DNA from: Quillaja saponaria | Taxonomy: Eukaryota > Streptophyta > Magnoliopsida > Fabales > Quillajaceae | Direction: 5' to 3' | Assembly: GCA_029379385.1 (NCBI GenBank) | Contig: CM055609.1 | Coordinates: 806,001 to 870,000 of the forward strand | Length of the DNA stretch: 64,000 nt | In this document: piece by piece, positions 1 through 11,209 of the stretch | How the letters are laid out: each line of letters starts with the position of its first letter | Position numbering within the stretch: position 1 is the first letter of the stretch | The notes under the pieces: generated by a model | Told to the model about the DNA's origin: nothing | The model's database searches: none | Seen by the model: the letters and a program-made list of their open reading frames with translations, nothing else | Made by a program: the position numbers and the translations under genes

Positions 1-684
1 TGAAAATAGGAAGATTGGGACTTTTTCTTCAATGTTTATTCTCTTATTAGGTACTTAAAGTCGGCTCATGGTGAATCAGAGATGATATGGTGAAGTGGGT
101 GCCATGGATTTTTGGATATGAGTTGTGTACATAGCTTGATGGAGTGGTTTCTACTCGTTATAGTGCTATATGGGTGCTGGAGACAGTGTTGCGTGATTTA
201 TTACTCTCACTTCTTGAATGAATGAATTGCAATCCATAGTTCCCCTACAGTTTCCTCAAATATATAAAAACTATAAGAGTGAAAAATATGAAAACAACTG
301 GCAAAGAAATATACACAAAAAATTTGGTAAACATTTAGCAAAAGGTTACACAGGAAGGTGCATTCTCATGATTTCTTGTTCTAAGAATCAAATTCTGTTG
401 AATTTCCTGTATCCTTGTATTATTTTTATTTGTTATTTTTGCTTCCATACATTCCAAATTTGATTGTTAAAATGGTCAAATTATCATTGTTGCTTGTAAT
501 ATAATTTTCCTTTTTATTATATCATGCATGTCTGATCTGTCCATTTCCTTGTCCCGTACTCATCTGACCTTTGATCCATTCTTGTTTGCAGTACAAAATA
601 AAACCTGTAAAAAAAAAAAAAAAAAAAAGGTATATAAAGGTACAATTTCAGTAATCTTTTCTTGGAAGCATCTTCAGAAATAAT
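1..684. other. Left-edge flank, 5' of the TFIIS-domain gene
   Basis: AT-rich sequence without a convincing coding region; an 81-codon frame at 218-463 has no recognisable content. A pyrimidine-rich stretch ending in an AG near 591 and another AG at 653-654 could be 3' splice sites of a 5'-UTR intron, so the transcript may start further left. A run of 20 A residues (609-628) is followed at once by a TATA-like element. Confidence 0.5.
631..638 (+). promoter_or_regulatory. TATA-like element before the TFIIS-domain gene
   Basis: TATATAAA lies directly after a 20-A run and 47 bp before the ATG at 685. If it is a core promoter, the 5' UTR would be only about 20 nt. If the AG at 653-654 is a splice acceptor instead, this is intron sequence. 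Confidence 0.3.
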
Positions 685-3360
685 ATGATGCTTGAAGATT
701 TCTTTACTCTAACTGAGATGAAAGATGGCCTCACAGCCCAATCTAGGGTTGAGGAGCTGGTGATGATAATGAGAAAGGAGAGTAGTTCTGTGGTGAAAAG
801 TTTTGCTGAGGTAGCGAGACAGTGGTCTGCTGTTGCAGGTGCACTTGCAGCTACTAAAAGTCAAGATTGCCTTCAGTTCTTTGTTCAGCTAGATGGACTC
901 CTCTATCTCAATATATGGCTTCAGGAGGCCCAAAGGTGTTCTGATCAGAGCTCTCTCTTTGCTGTGGAAGAATCACTTACAGCACTATTAGAGGCCCTTG
1001 AAAAGCTCCCTACCGATCACAAACAATTAAAATCTTCTGGAATTGCAACCACTGTTTCCAATCTTTGTAGTCACAATAATCCTAGCATTCAGGACCAGGC
1101 AAGAGGTCTGTTTTCTGGTTGGAACCCGGAAGTGGTAATTGATTCTGATAAATCAAGTGCTGAGACAATTGGGGCCTGCAGCAGTGAAAGGATTTTGGCT
1201 TCTGAAATAGTTGCTGGGGACAGTGGAAGCACTGAACCTCCTGCTGGAAAATTTTCAATAAATGAAGACAGCAGTGGGAATCAAGTAATGCCAGCCGAGG
1301 TTGAAACATCACTACCAGAAAGCTTGAATATATCTGGATGTGTGGATGATAATGGTGATAAGAACCTGAAGGATAAAGATATGCTCAATTCCTCCATTTT
1401 AGACCCTGGTGAAGAGGACCTCTCTACTGATCCTGTGGTAAAGACCGCAACTATTGCAGCACTTGGCTCTCCAATGACAGGAAAAGGTCATACTGACAGT
1501 GAGTCTTTAGATGTGATGAAGCCACCAAAGTTAAATAATGATTTTACTGCTTCTGAAACAGTGCATGGTGTGTCCAACTCAAAGGAGACAAACCATTCTG
1601 CGAGCATGATAACAAATGAGGCTACAAGTGTATTTAATGAATATTCTAACAGTCCGAAGGGCCTGTCTTCTAGTGAAGGCAATTCGAATAAATATGACTC
1701 TTCTTTTGTTGGGAAAGAAGTGTCTGGTGAACCCAATGAACCTTGTGATAATAACAAGTCAATCAAGGAAGTGGCAAGTGGTGAGAATTTTGTATGCAAT
1801 GATGGTATGAATCTGGATACCAACAGTTCTGATAAAAATGAGAGTAGGTTGGATGGTGCACATAAATTTGAAATGAGAGATTCACCATTAGACTTGAAGA
1901 ATGGTGCCAATAAAACAGAGCTAGAAGCTGGTAATAATGGCAGGGAGGCATTTCATGCTTGTTCAGAGGAGAGAACTTCCAAGGTTGAGCATAGGGATGG
2001 AACTGGTTCTATAAGCAACGAAACTACAGCAAATCCTAGTGGTGCCTCTCCTCAGAGAATAGAAGAGCATTTAACTCAAGATAATGCAGGTGCTGAATCT
2101 GAAGATTGCAGACAAGAGAAATCTATGGTTACTGGTGATGCTCAAGAATTGGTCAATAATTCAGGGAAAGGCATGTTGGATTTTGACCTGAATGAGGGTG
2201 CTGTGGAGACAGATTACCCAATCACTTCCTTATGTGAGACCATCTCCAGCCCTGCTGTTTCAAAATGCATGCCCAGTTCTGGGGAGCATGTGGGCCCGTC
2301 TCAGGTAGAAGGGCCTGTGGGTTTGAGTGGCTCATCTGTTACCAGCACCCTGGAATATCCTCGAAGAACTCCTGACGGTTATGGGACAGTGTCAGCTGAA
2401 GGGAGCTGCTATAGTTCGAAGACAAGACATAACATCCTTGAATTTGATCTGAATGTGACTGAGTGTGATGTTAATGATGCTAATGATACGATGTTGACTG
2501 AACAGATCCCTGCTTCATCTGGCCTTCCTTCTGGTGAATCTTCAATTGAAGTGAGTTCAAGAACAGCTGAGAGACTTACTTTGGATTTAAATTGCCTTGC
2601 TGATAATGACATGCATCCCGCTGCCTCAACGTCGTCAAGACAACCTTCCAAGGTTGATTTCGACTTGAACGAAAATCTTTCTGTTGATGGTGATATTCAT
2701 GGTCCACAGAGTAATCTTCACCAGCCATCTAGCAAAGTCATGAGTTCTGATGGAGCATTTAGACAAAATGATTCTTCAGTTTTCATCATGGGTGCAAGAG
2801 TGGAAGTTGATAGAGATATATATGGTCCTCCTTCATCTAATCTGCCAAATGTGCAGAATGAGGATTCTGCAACAGTTACCAGCTGGGCTAGACCAGATAG
2901 CTTTGCGAACCTCCCTAGTGCAGTTCCTGTGGCACCTCTGATTGGCTACAATGGGTTCACACTGAAACCTTCCTTGTCTCCCACTGCTATGTACGGACCA
3001 GGAGCTATTCCCTTTGTGGTTGATCCAAGAGGTACTCATGGTGCCCTACAAATAATGGGCTCTCCAGTGGTCATTCCTCCCCCATTCTCTTCTCAGCCAT
3101 TCCTTATGGGCATGAACCCTGCCCCAATAGATGGAGTTGGGCCTTCACATGCTGGTTTTAATCTGAATTCAAGCTTAACGATGATGGAAGGAGCAAATGG
3201 TGGGTTTGGGAACTTGCAACCGGAGATGAATCGATTCGTGGAGGGACAATGGTCAACTCCACAGTACCCAAGTGCAGGGATGGGGTTAAAGCGGAAGGAA
3301 CCAGATGATGGTTGGGAACTATATCCTGTCAATTACAAACAGCAACATGTTTGGAGGTAG
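685..3360 (+). CDS. TFIIS N-terminal-domain protein with four DLN motifs
   Basis: Single-exon frame of 891 aa, starting MMLEDFFTLTEMKDGL. Residues about 20-147 resemble the helical TFIIS N-terminal (LW/TND) domain of transcription-elongation factors such as TFIIS, IWS1 and Mediator 26, a protein-docking module. The middle is long, acidic, Ser/Asn-rich and probably disordered. It carries four DLN cores at residues 500-503 (FDLN), 587-590 (FDLN), 633-636 (LDLN) and 659-662 (FDLN), which resemble EAR-type repression motifs that recruit TOPLESS-like co-repressors. The C-terminus is Pro/Met/Gly-rich and ends with a basic LKRKEPDDGWE stretch. I believe it is the family of Arabidopsis At4g24200 (recalled, not checked). 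The inferred role is nuclear, linking elongation factors to chromatin or co-repressors. The second Met (residue 2) could also serve as start. The family is sure; the function is not. Confidence 0.88.
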   Translation: MMLEDFFTLTEMKDGLTAQSRVEELVMIMRKESSSVVKSFAEVARQWSAVAGALAATKSQDCLQFFVQLDGLLYLNIWLQEAQRCSDQSSLFAVEESLTALLEALEKLPTDHKQLKSSGIATTVSNLCSHNNPSIQDQARGLFSGWNPEVVIDSDKSSAETIGACSSERILASEIVAGDSGSTEPPAGKFSINEDSSGNQVMPAEVETSLPESLNISGCVDDNGDKNLKDKDMLNSSILDPGEEDLSTDPVVKTATIAALGSPMTGKGHTDSESLDVMKPPKLNNDFTASETVHGVSNSKETNHSASMITNEATSVFNEYSNSPKGLSSSEGNSNKYDSSFVGKEVSGEPNEPCDNNKSIKEVASGENFVCNDGMNLDTNSSDKNESRLDGAHKFEMRDSPLDLKNGANKTELEAGNNGREAFHACSEERTSKVEHRDGTGSISNETTANPSGASPQRIEEHLTQDNAGAESEDCRQEKSMVTGDAQELVNNSGKGMLDFDLNEGAVETDYPITSLCETISSPAVSKCMPSSGEHVGPSQVEGPVGLSGSSVTSTLEYPRRTPDGYGTVSAEGSCYSSKTRHNILEFDLNVTECDVNDANDTMLTEQIPASSGLPSGESSIEVSSRTAERLTLDLNCLADNDMHPAASTSSRQPSKVDFDLNENLSVDGDIHGPQSNLHQPSSKVMSSDGAFRQNDSSVFIMGARVEVDRDIYGPPSSNLPNVQNEDSATVTSWARPDSFANLPSAVPVAPLIGYNGFTLKPSLSPTAMYGPGAIPFVVDPRGTHGALQIMGSPVVIPPPFSSQPFLMGMNPAPIDGVGPSHAGFNLNSSLTMMEGANGGFGNLQPEMNRFVEGQWSTPQYPSAGMGLKRKEPDDGWELYPVNYKQQHVWR

Positions 3361-4928
3361 AGGATATGCAGTAACCAGAGATATATGGGCCTTTGTAGTT
3401 GGAGATAACAGCATTCAAGATAGGTGTTGACATAGAAGCTAGATGGACATGATTTCAATGATCCAGCTGTTCAATCAGGAGTCAGGACTCAGGAGGGAAC
3501 CATTTTCTTTCTCCTTTCTACTTGTTCTTCTTTTTCTCATTGGTGGGTCGGTTGGGCATTGGGATTGAAAGGGGTTGAGTGGATTCTGGCTTTGGCAACC
3601 ATTTAAGTTTGAATAAGGCTGAATAAGTGGTGACATGCCAATTGTAAATTTAATCCAGGAGATTGATCATAGCAAAATTTTGTGGTTTAGAGTTTACATT
3701 TTGGTGGTTACATTTAAAGTCTTAAATATTGATGGAACACTACTCCATAAAACATTTTCACTTCTGTTACAGATGTAATTTAATTTATCCTTGCCTCTTC
3801 TATGAATGTGAGTCTACATATATGCTCAAGGCTGGAGGAACTTCCATGGTAGACATTCATGTTCTAGTTTAAAGCCCCAAGTAATCTGGAGGTAAGGTCG
3901 ATTGTTCTGTGAAATCTAGCTTGGCCATTCAGCTACCAACTGGTAACTTACTTGAGTGTGGAGAGGAGCACAACTTAGGCAGTCCCACGACCCTTTAAAT
4001 TTATATGTAGCAAACCAAAATACCCAAGTTCTAATGAAAATTCCAATCTAGAAAGGCATGCAAAGAAGTAGAGGAACTTGTGTTAGGGTAAACTCCTTTG
4101 CTTTCTCCTTTTTAGGTGTTGGAGATTGTGAATTAACTCCATAGACCTTTTGTGCTTTGGACTGTCGTAAACTCAGATCATCTTTAGCTTCTGTGCACGG
4201 CTTGGGAAGTAAATAGAAAATCAGATTGGAAAACTTTGGTGGTCTAAATTTTTTGCAAATCTTATTATGTTTCAGATACACAACATCAAGTCAGAGAATT
4301 ACACCTCAGGTACAATTGAGATGAAATTTTGAATCTTAGCTGAAATTGGTTTTAATAAACTTGCAGAGCAGCTTGATATTTATTTACTTTGGTTAAATGA
4401 GAAATGAAAGTAAGCTTTTTTTCTTCTTAAAAAGTATGTCTTTCATGAAAAATTGATTGAAGGTTCTTTGTTAAACTATAAAATAATAGTTCTTCTTATT
4501 TGTTTGATAGAAATTAGAAAGAAAGAAAAAATTGTAAAAATTATAATTTATTAAAAAAAAATATCTCGAGTCATGATAAATATCTTTTGTTATATATATA
4601 TATATATATTTTTAACAATATTTTAACTTTGTCTTTTCTTTTGTTTCTTTTGATGAACTCTTTCACTTTCATCTTAGCAAGTCTACAAGGAATAGTCAAT
4701 GGAACAAAAAGACTCTATAATGTGTTATTAACATATATAATGTTTTCTTATCAAAATTACATGTAACTTTTGGTGTTTTGATTCAGGTTATTTTTATTAT
4801 GTATCATGTTCATTTAATTCTTTTTAAGGTAAATAATGTTATCATATCCAATATGCTGTCTACTCTTATTTATGCATTCTCAAATTTAAACGTAAATATA
4901 ACATGTACACTATCAAATTGCTTCACAG

Positions 4929-5103
4929 GGAGATTGGAAACAAACTCTTGGAGTTTTGCTTCTCTTTTGTTCAGCCACTTGAAGCAAGTAGTAAAGGCAA
5001 CACTAAGCAGGCCTGCACATTAATATTAATGCAGCTGCGACAATCAGTCGCAACAGTTACTAAAGAACTTCACTCTGCTCTTTTAGAAGAAAAAAAAAAA
5101 TGA
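4929..5103 (+). pseudogene. Orphan exon-like coding fragment
   Basis: A pyrimidine-rich tract ending in CACAG (AG at 4927-4928) is followed by an open stretch of about 57 codons beginning EIGNKLLEFCFSF and containing LMQLRQSVATVTKELH. It ends in a run of A residues and a TGA. The composition (amphipathic Leu/Val heptads, normal codon use) is much more protein-like than the surrounding AT-rich DNA. I do not recognise the protein. It could be the last exon of a lost or captured gene, and the A-run before the stop would suit a decayed fragment. No upstream exon could be found. Confidence 0.35.
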
Positions 5104-5306
5104 ATGAAGTCTGTTAAAGAGGAAGCTCCTATACACTTCCCCTCTCTGATTACTAGTTATGTGAGCAGTGCATACTGCATAGAAACTTTGACATACTAGT
5201 CTAATAATGGAAAGGGTTGGTACATGATTTTGTTTCTTTATGCATAATCTGGAAGCACATATCATCTACAGAGGTAGGTGAAGAATTGAAGATGAAGCTG
5301 TATCAG

Positions 5307-5334
5307 TATCAACTATCAACTATCAACTATCAAC
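5307..5334 (+). repeat. Short tandem repeat (TATCAAC)x4
   Basis: Four perfect copies of the 7-mer TATCAAC in a row. Simple sequence, no inferred function. Confidence 0.9.
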
Positions 5335-6696
5335 CTAAGAGTAGCTTGTGCAAAGTTTTTTCTCCACAGTAGGACAAATTAGGAGATCAAACATAGGGGA
5401 TACAAACCAATAAGTACCAGGGGAGCTAAAAGAGTTTTCACCCATATTGATCCAATAACTGAGAATTTGAGATTTCTAACAACCAATAATGGTTGACCCA
5501 CAAGGTCATCTTCATGTTTTAAAGGTGAATCAAATTATTTGTCTGCATGATCCATGCTTATGGATGGTCACCCTTCATTACAGAAACTAATAATTACCTC
5601 TTTTTTACTTAACCATGCAATGTAGAGCACAGTCCAGTGACCAAAGTAATTCAAAGGTCACACTATTGTGAATTAGATGAGCACCAAATATAAAAATTAG
5701 TTTACAAACAAAAGACAATTGATCTTTATATTAGGGACCTACTCCTCCTACTCTGTAATAAAATAAAGACAGAAAAGAATAATGGGTGTTCTGAAGGAGA
5801 CAAAATCAAAGATTTTGAGATTTTGAAAAGCTAGCAAGCAAGCACCACATGTATATGTATATTTTATTTTACATTCAATGGGAATATTTGGGAATTGGGA
5901 TTTCATTGATTCAATGTCCATAACTGATCTTATTACCGTTTAAGTATTTTAGTAATAGATTCCGACCAAACTTTCCATGCCATTACCTACTTCCATCGAA
6001 AAGGATTAAAGGAGTCACATGCAGAATAGAATACTACAAGTTTTTCTGTTTCTGATACATAAGATCTGAGTGGCAAAATTACGTATTGGCACAGCTTTCT
6101 TCAAATCCTTTCCTCCTCCTACATAATCAAATCTTAGAATGTTGTCCACTATCAACATTCTATTCCAAACAAAAGTCAACCAACGAAACTCTCAAATTTC
6201 AAACACCCACTTAGCATTTGCCACTGACAAAACCCAAGTTTTTACTGCTCTATTCTCTAATCCCATGATTAAATTCATAGTTGTAGGCTTGACAAATTCC
6301 TCAAGTTGGGTGGATACCAATGAAACCATATATTGGCAACTGCCATAAAAGAAAAAAGAAAATAGGGTGGGTGAGATTATGTGGACATAATAAAAATCAA
6401 TTTTGAATTCGTGTACATAAAACCATCCAAGAAAATATGCTATGACATTGAAATTATAGTATAAATAACTCATCACATTGAGTACATATAGATGCCTTTA
6501 GGCCTATAAATACATCATATATAAGGTTTCATGGAAAAATAAAAAAGGAAAAAGATAAAGAAAAGAAAATTTCATACTAAACCCTTGAAATTTGAAAGAA
6601 AGGAAACACTTAAAACTCCTGCTTTTGAGTTACACTTCTGGGCTGCCACTTTTATGGATCAAAACGACATGACCTATATTCTAAACAAAGCTTAGC

Positions 6697-9030
6697 TTAC
6701 AAAGGTTCTATTTGAGTGACCACTATGGGGCTCCGAACCACATGTTTTCCGTCCGACCAAGAAAGCGACCCGAACACTGCCCCGGAATCACCCAAGACCA
6801 AATTCCGGGTATCTGCCGTAATGGCTACCACGAAGCTCCGCTTCTTCAAGGCTTCTGAAAACACCAACCTCGACGGCTTAACAGTCACAGTCACTCCTTT
6901 TGGCTGCGAATCCACTCTCACGCTGTAAACAGAGTTTGGCGGGCCTACATTTGTGACTGTCCGAATAATTGTCTTGGTCGAAATCCCTTTGGATGAGCTA
7001 GAAAACAGTGCAGCAATTGAAGGGTAATTGAGATTTTCCGGCGATGGCTTTCTCAACCGACAATTCGCCGGTAATCGAGTAATCACTTGAATTACCTTTG
7101 GCCCATAACCGATTGAGCACAAAAAGTTGACATAATCGTTGTTTGTGATATCATACACCAACCCAGGATCCATAGCAAGATCCAGACTGAGATGCCCAGC
7201 ACCGAAATCATAAGGCGTGGATGATTTTCCTGTGGCTTCATCAGACATAGGCTGGTTCCGATTGTCAATTACGGTTGCAGTCGTCATCATAGCCGATCTT
7301 ATAGCTGCTGGGCTCCAATCTGGGTGAGCAGATTTTAGCAAAGCAGCTGCGCCGCTAACATGAGGACAAGACATTGAAGTACCAGACAAGATGTTAAATT
7401 CAGTTCGCCGGACATCGGAATCCAACCCGGTAGGACCAACCGCATCGGTCCAAGCAGCAAGAATGTTCACTCCCGGCGCAATCAAATCGGGTTTAAGAAT
7501 CTCAGGGTTTAACCCATTAGGTCCTCTACCTGAGAATGAAGCTACAACTGGTGCTGGTTTGATTCCGAGTATGGTACCTTTGAAATCAATTGTGGCTGTA
7601 GGATTAGCAGAGGAGGAGATATAGGCCTTGACAGAATCAGCTTCATTAGCACCAAGAGCACATGTTGGAAGAAGATGAGCATCAGCAACCAAACCTTCGC
7701 CATTAGAAACTCCATTAGCTAAAATCATACCCACACCACCAGCTTTCATTACCACCAACCCTTTACCCACTCTTGGACTACTACCACGATCACAAATCAC
7801 AATCTTTCCCTTCACCATTTTGGGGTCAAGGGAACTTTCCATACACAGTGAAGCAGATAGTACCCCTGCTTTACCAGGATATACAAGTTGGTACATTTTA
7901 CCCTTTAATGGCGCTCCAGCGTAAAGTGACACACCAGAGAGTCTGCGTCCATCACCCAAAGTCACCTCTGCCGGGAAATTCCGATCAATTGTGCTTGCTC
8001 CGACTGTCGTCATCCATGGAGCCAGGTTAGTCACTGACATTCCACCGGACCCTTCATTACCAGCTGAAGATGACACAAAAACACCTTTTGAAACCGCACC
8101 GTAAGCCCCAATTGCGATTGGATCAAGATAATACGGCGAGGATATACCATCACCGCCTCCAATTGATATAGAAATAACATCAACACCATCAGTTACGGCG
8201 GTGTCAAATGCAGCCAGAATGTCAGAGTCGAAGCAACCGGAATTCTTCCAGCAAACCTTGTATACGGCTAATCGAGCTTTTGGAGCTACACCCTTTGCTA
8301 TGCCAGAAGCATAGCCAGACATGCTTGCCTGAAAGGCATACCTTCCCGCAGCAGTTGATGCTGTGTGGGTGCCATGACCGTCGGCATCTCGAGGCGATCT
8401 GAATTCTATTGTTTCGTTGATTGGGTTGATTGGTCCAGCCGAGCTTGCTCCTGCCTCATGACCTTTGGCAAAAAATCTAGCTCCGATCAGCTTCCTATTG
8501 CAATTTTTGGCTGTGAATTTCACTCCGGTCTCGCAAACACCTCTCCATTTACGAGGAACAGGACCCAAATTCAAATCAGAGAAGCTGCGACGCTCAGGCC
8601 AAACCCCCGTATCAAAAATTCCAATGATAACATCAGACCCGTAATCAGATTCTGACCAGAGCCCACGTTGGTTTCTAAGGCCAAGAAACTGAGGGGAGCG
8701 AGTTGTATGGAGCTGACGGCGACGATCCTCGAAAACAGCAAGAACAGATGGGTGTTGGCTAACTGAAGCAACTTGGTCTTGGCTGAGCACCGCCGAGAAG
8801 CCATGAAAGACGGTATCATAAACATGAAGGATTTGAAGTGGTTCAGCAAATTCAGATGTATACCAGTGGTAATGGGTAGGAAAAATAGACGGTTTCGTTT
8901 CATAATTAACCCTGAAAATGAAGGATTTCACTGTCTGATCAGTAGAAAGAACAAAACTTTCAGAGAGTAAATTAACGAAAATGAAGAAAAATAGAAGAGG
9001 GGAAGCAGAATTGAAGGGAAATGCAGCCAT
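6697..9030 (-). CDS. SBT1.6: Subtilisin-like serine protease, SBT1.6 type
   Basis: Intron-less frame of 777 aa from the Met at 9028-9030 (MAAFPFNSAS). This start puts a signal peptide at the N-terminus (hydrophobic core about 11-22); the frame stays open 45 codons upstream, but those would bury the signal. Order: I9 propeptide about 33-112 ending near the TTRSPQFLGL junction; S8 catalytic domain with Asp140 (FDTGVWPE), His219 (DGHGTHTAS), oxyanion Asn325 (SAGNEG) and Ser552 (SGTSMSCPHVSG); a PA-domain insert about 365-500; and a C-terminal Fn3-like domain from about 670. All catalytic residues are present, so it should be an active secreted apoplastic protease that processes itself. The closest family by motif is Arabidopsis SBT1.6/SLP2 (At4g34980). 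Substrates are unknown. Confidence 0.94.
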   Translation of the reverse strand: MAAFPFNSASPLLFFFIFVNLLSESFVLSTDQTVKSFIFRVNYETKPSIFPTHYHWYTSEFAEPLQILHVYDTVFHGFSAVLSQDQVASVSQHPSVLAVFEDRRRQLHTTRSPQFLGLRNQRGLWSESDYGSDVIIGIFDTGVWPERRSFSDLNLGPVPRKWRGVCETGVKFTAKNCNRKLIGARFFAKGHEAGASSAGPINPINETIEFRSPRDADGHGTHTASTAAGRYAFQASMSGYASGIAKGVAPKARLAVYKVCWKNSGCFDSDILAAFDTAVTDGVDVISISIGGGDGISSPYYLDPIAIGAYGAVSKGVFVSSSAGNEGSGGMSVTNLAPWMTTVGASTIDRNFPAEVTLGDGRRLSGVSLYAGAPLKGKMYQLVYPGKAGVLSASLCMESSLDPKMVKGKIVICDRGSSPRVGKGLVVMKAGGVGMILANGVSNGEGLVADAHLLPTCALGANEADSVKAYISSSANPTATIDFKGTILGIKPAPVVASFSGRGPNGLNPEILKPDLIAPGVNILAAWTDAVGPTGLDSDVRRTEFNILSGTSMSCPHVSGAAALLKSAHPDWSPAAIRSAMMTTATVIDNRNQPMSDEATGKSSTPYDFGAGHLSLDLAMDPGLVYDITNNDYVNFLCSIGYGPKVIQVITRLPANCRLRKPSPENLNYPSIAALFSSSSKGISTKTIIRTVTNVGPPNSVYSVRVDSQPKGVTVTVKPSRLVFSEALKKRSFVVAITADTRNLVLGDSGAVFGSLSWSDGKHVVRSPIVVTQIEPL

Positions 9031-11209
9031 TGAAGTATCAGAGAGTAAGGAGTGGAAGAGAGTGACTGAATGACAGGTAAACAAGGGAGTGATAATGTTA
9101 TAGTAGGAGGCTAGCAGCGCACAGAAGAGAGAGAGTGGTAAATTGTATTTATCTAATAGATGCATAAGAGAGCACTTTTACAATTAAAAAATTTATAATA
9201 TTTATTAAGATTATATATTTATTTTATAAATTATTATTTATAAAAATAATTTAATTTTTAATAATAATATTTGTTTTAATTTAATAAGTATTCTATTTTT
9301 AATTAAACAATTTTTGTGTGTGATGTGGGAATTGGAAGTGTCCTGGATACTGGATAGGATATCGATTGGTTGTCAAAGGTACTGCTAGTATTTCCAAAAC
9401 AGCTTAATAGGGGAAAACGACGTGGCCAGGGAGTGAGTCAGAACGGAAAACGACTTTGTTTCTGTGGTGATCTAACTGAAGATTACCTGTGTCTCCATCA
9501 AAATTACTATGAACATGTCGTTTATTACAGAAGAATGACAAGTGAAATTGGAATTTAAAAAAAGGAAGGGACATAATAATTCAAAATAAAACGGACGGTC
9601 CTTGTAATTTTGAGGTTCCCTTTCTTTGCTTCTCAATTCACATAATCACATCAATAAATAATGCACTTTATACCTTTTATTATTCTTTGTAGATATAATA
9701 AAGTTAAATTATTTAATATACAGTGTAAGAAAGAACAATTTATTTTATGATGCTCACCATGTTTTACATAATGAACAAATCAAGTATAGATGCTTTACTC
9801 ATCAATTGATAACAATAACAAGTCAAATTGTTTTTCTTTTCTCTACTTTTAATTATATAATATGTACTTGTAATGATATATGGGAAATTTCATATTCATG
9901 TACTTGTCATGAATTATCTACTCATTCAATTTATTTTATTCATGTAATTGAGAGTTACACCTAACCCAATGTTTAATGACTTGTTCATGAAGATTTTACA
10001 TGCACTTTTTTTTTTCCCCTTTACCATTTCTATGAATTAACAAATTATTTATGTAAAGTATCCTATTTTTCTTTAGTTTTGTTTAACCTTTTTTGGAGAG
10101 AAACACATTAAATTAAAATTAAGTAAAATTTGGATACCATATTTATATACGCTGCGGAACATGGGACTAAAGATGAGGATAGGTGGGAATGTATGTAGGA
10201 TTGAGAGCTATTTGATCCAACGGCTGAGATCACATCTTGGAACTTACAGTCATCATTTAGTGGGCCACGACTCACCGAAAGGAACGGGAGAGGATTAGAC
10301 TTTTATTGTAGCATGGAGGAGATGCCATCATTTCATGCATTTCTGGTAAATGGGTCCCACTCCCACCATCCCGGTCGTCTTGCAGTTGAATGCTGACCAA
10401 GCTGGAAAGATGCCTGAGATTAGAGAATTTAGGTACAATTTTTCTTTCTTCTTTTTTCTTTTTCTTTTTTTCTTTTTGAGATTTGAATGTCTGACCAAAG
10501 TTGGGAAAGGTTAGTCAAATTGGGCCTGATTATTACCAGTTTTGAGATAAAGTTCTGGTGGTCCAAAGTGGTGACACTGACTGGACGGGGAATGTGGATC
10601 CTTTATATTGGGCTTCAGTGTGTAAACCTAAATGATGGGCTTATGGCCCAATTTAAATTTATCTGCTGTGCATATTGGTCACATTCCAATTTGACACAAA
10701 CAAGTCAGCAATATTCTAATATGCTGCTTTCTCCTTTTAGTGGTTGTGATTGAAAGGCACAATATTGTTTTGGAGAAAGCTATGTGTTTGATGATGACAT
10801 TAGAGAAATATTAGAGGTAATATGATAAATATATGTGAATGATCTGTATTTGATCAAAATGAGAAAATGCATCCTGATGCAAACTGAGATGAACACTATT
10901 TCATGATAAATCAAAAGAAAATTAAAGAAGTAAAAACATCTACTTTAAAGAAATTACTTCTATATAGTTTTCTTTCCTTAAAGAGTTGCAACATTCGATC
11001 CAATCTGAGAAACCTTTTTCATGATTAAATTACATCAAAAGGTGATATGTGTTTGTCCTTAACTTAGCACACACGAGAATCCCACATATTATGACATTAA
11101 AATAATAATTATGAATGCAATTAAATTAGACAATTAACTTAATTACATTGCATTAGGTAGTACCCAATAATTAGACATTGGCATTAGAAATTAAAATTAT
11201 TAATGAAAT
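9031..11209. other. Subtilase 5' flank and ADF 3' flank
   Basis: Upstream region of the subtilase (read leftwards) joined to the 3' side of the ADF gene. It is AT-rich, with a pyrimidine tract at about 10440-10480. A higher-complexity stretch at about 10150-10420 could be promoter-distal regulatory DNA. No coding region or RNA gene seen. Confidence 0.5.

Larger units (their letters stand above)
3361..6696. other. Convergent intergenic region, TFIIS-domain gene / subtilase
   Basis: Holds the 3' UTRs of two converging genes. Inside are a (TA)n tract at 4591-4609, an exon-like fragment at 4929-5103 and a 7-bp repeat at 5307-5334. The remainder is AT-rich with no frame worth calling; 6139-6348 (+) and 6192-6476 (-) overlap as chance frames. 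Confidence 0.6.

Noticed and set aside
9031..9165. 45-codon in-frame extension upstream of the subtilase start
   Set aside because: It precedes a well-formed signal peptide and is not like any subtilase N-terminus; the Met at 9030 is preferred.
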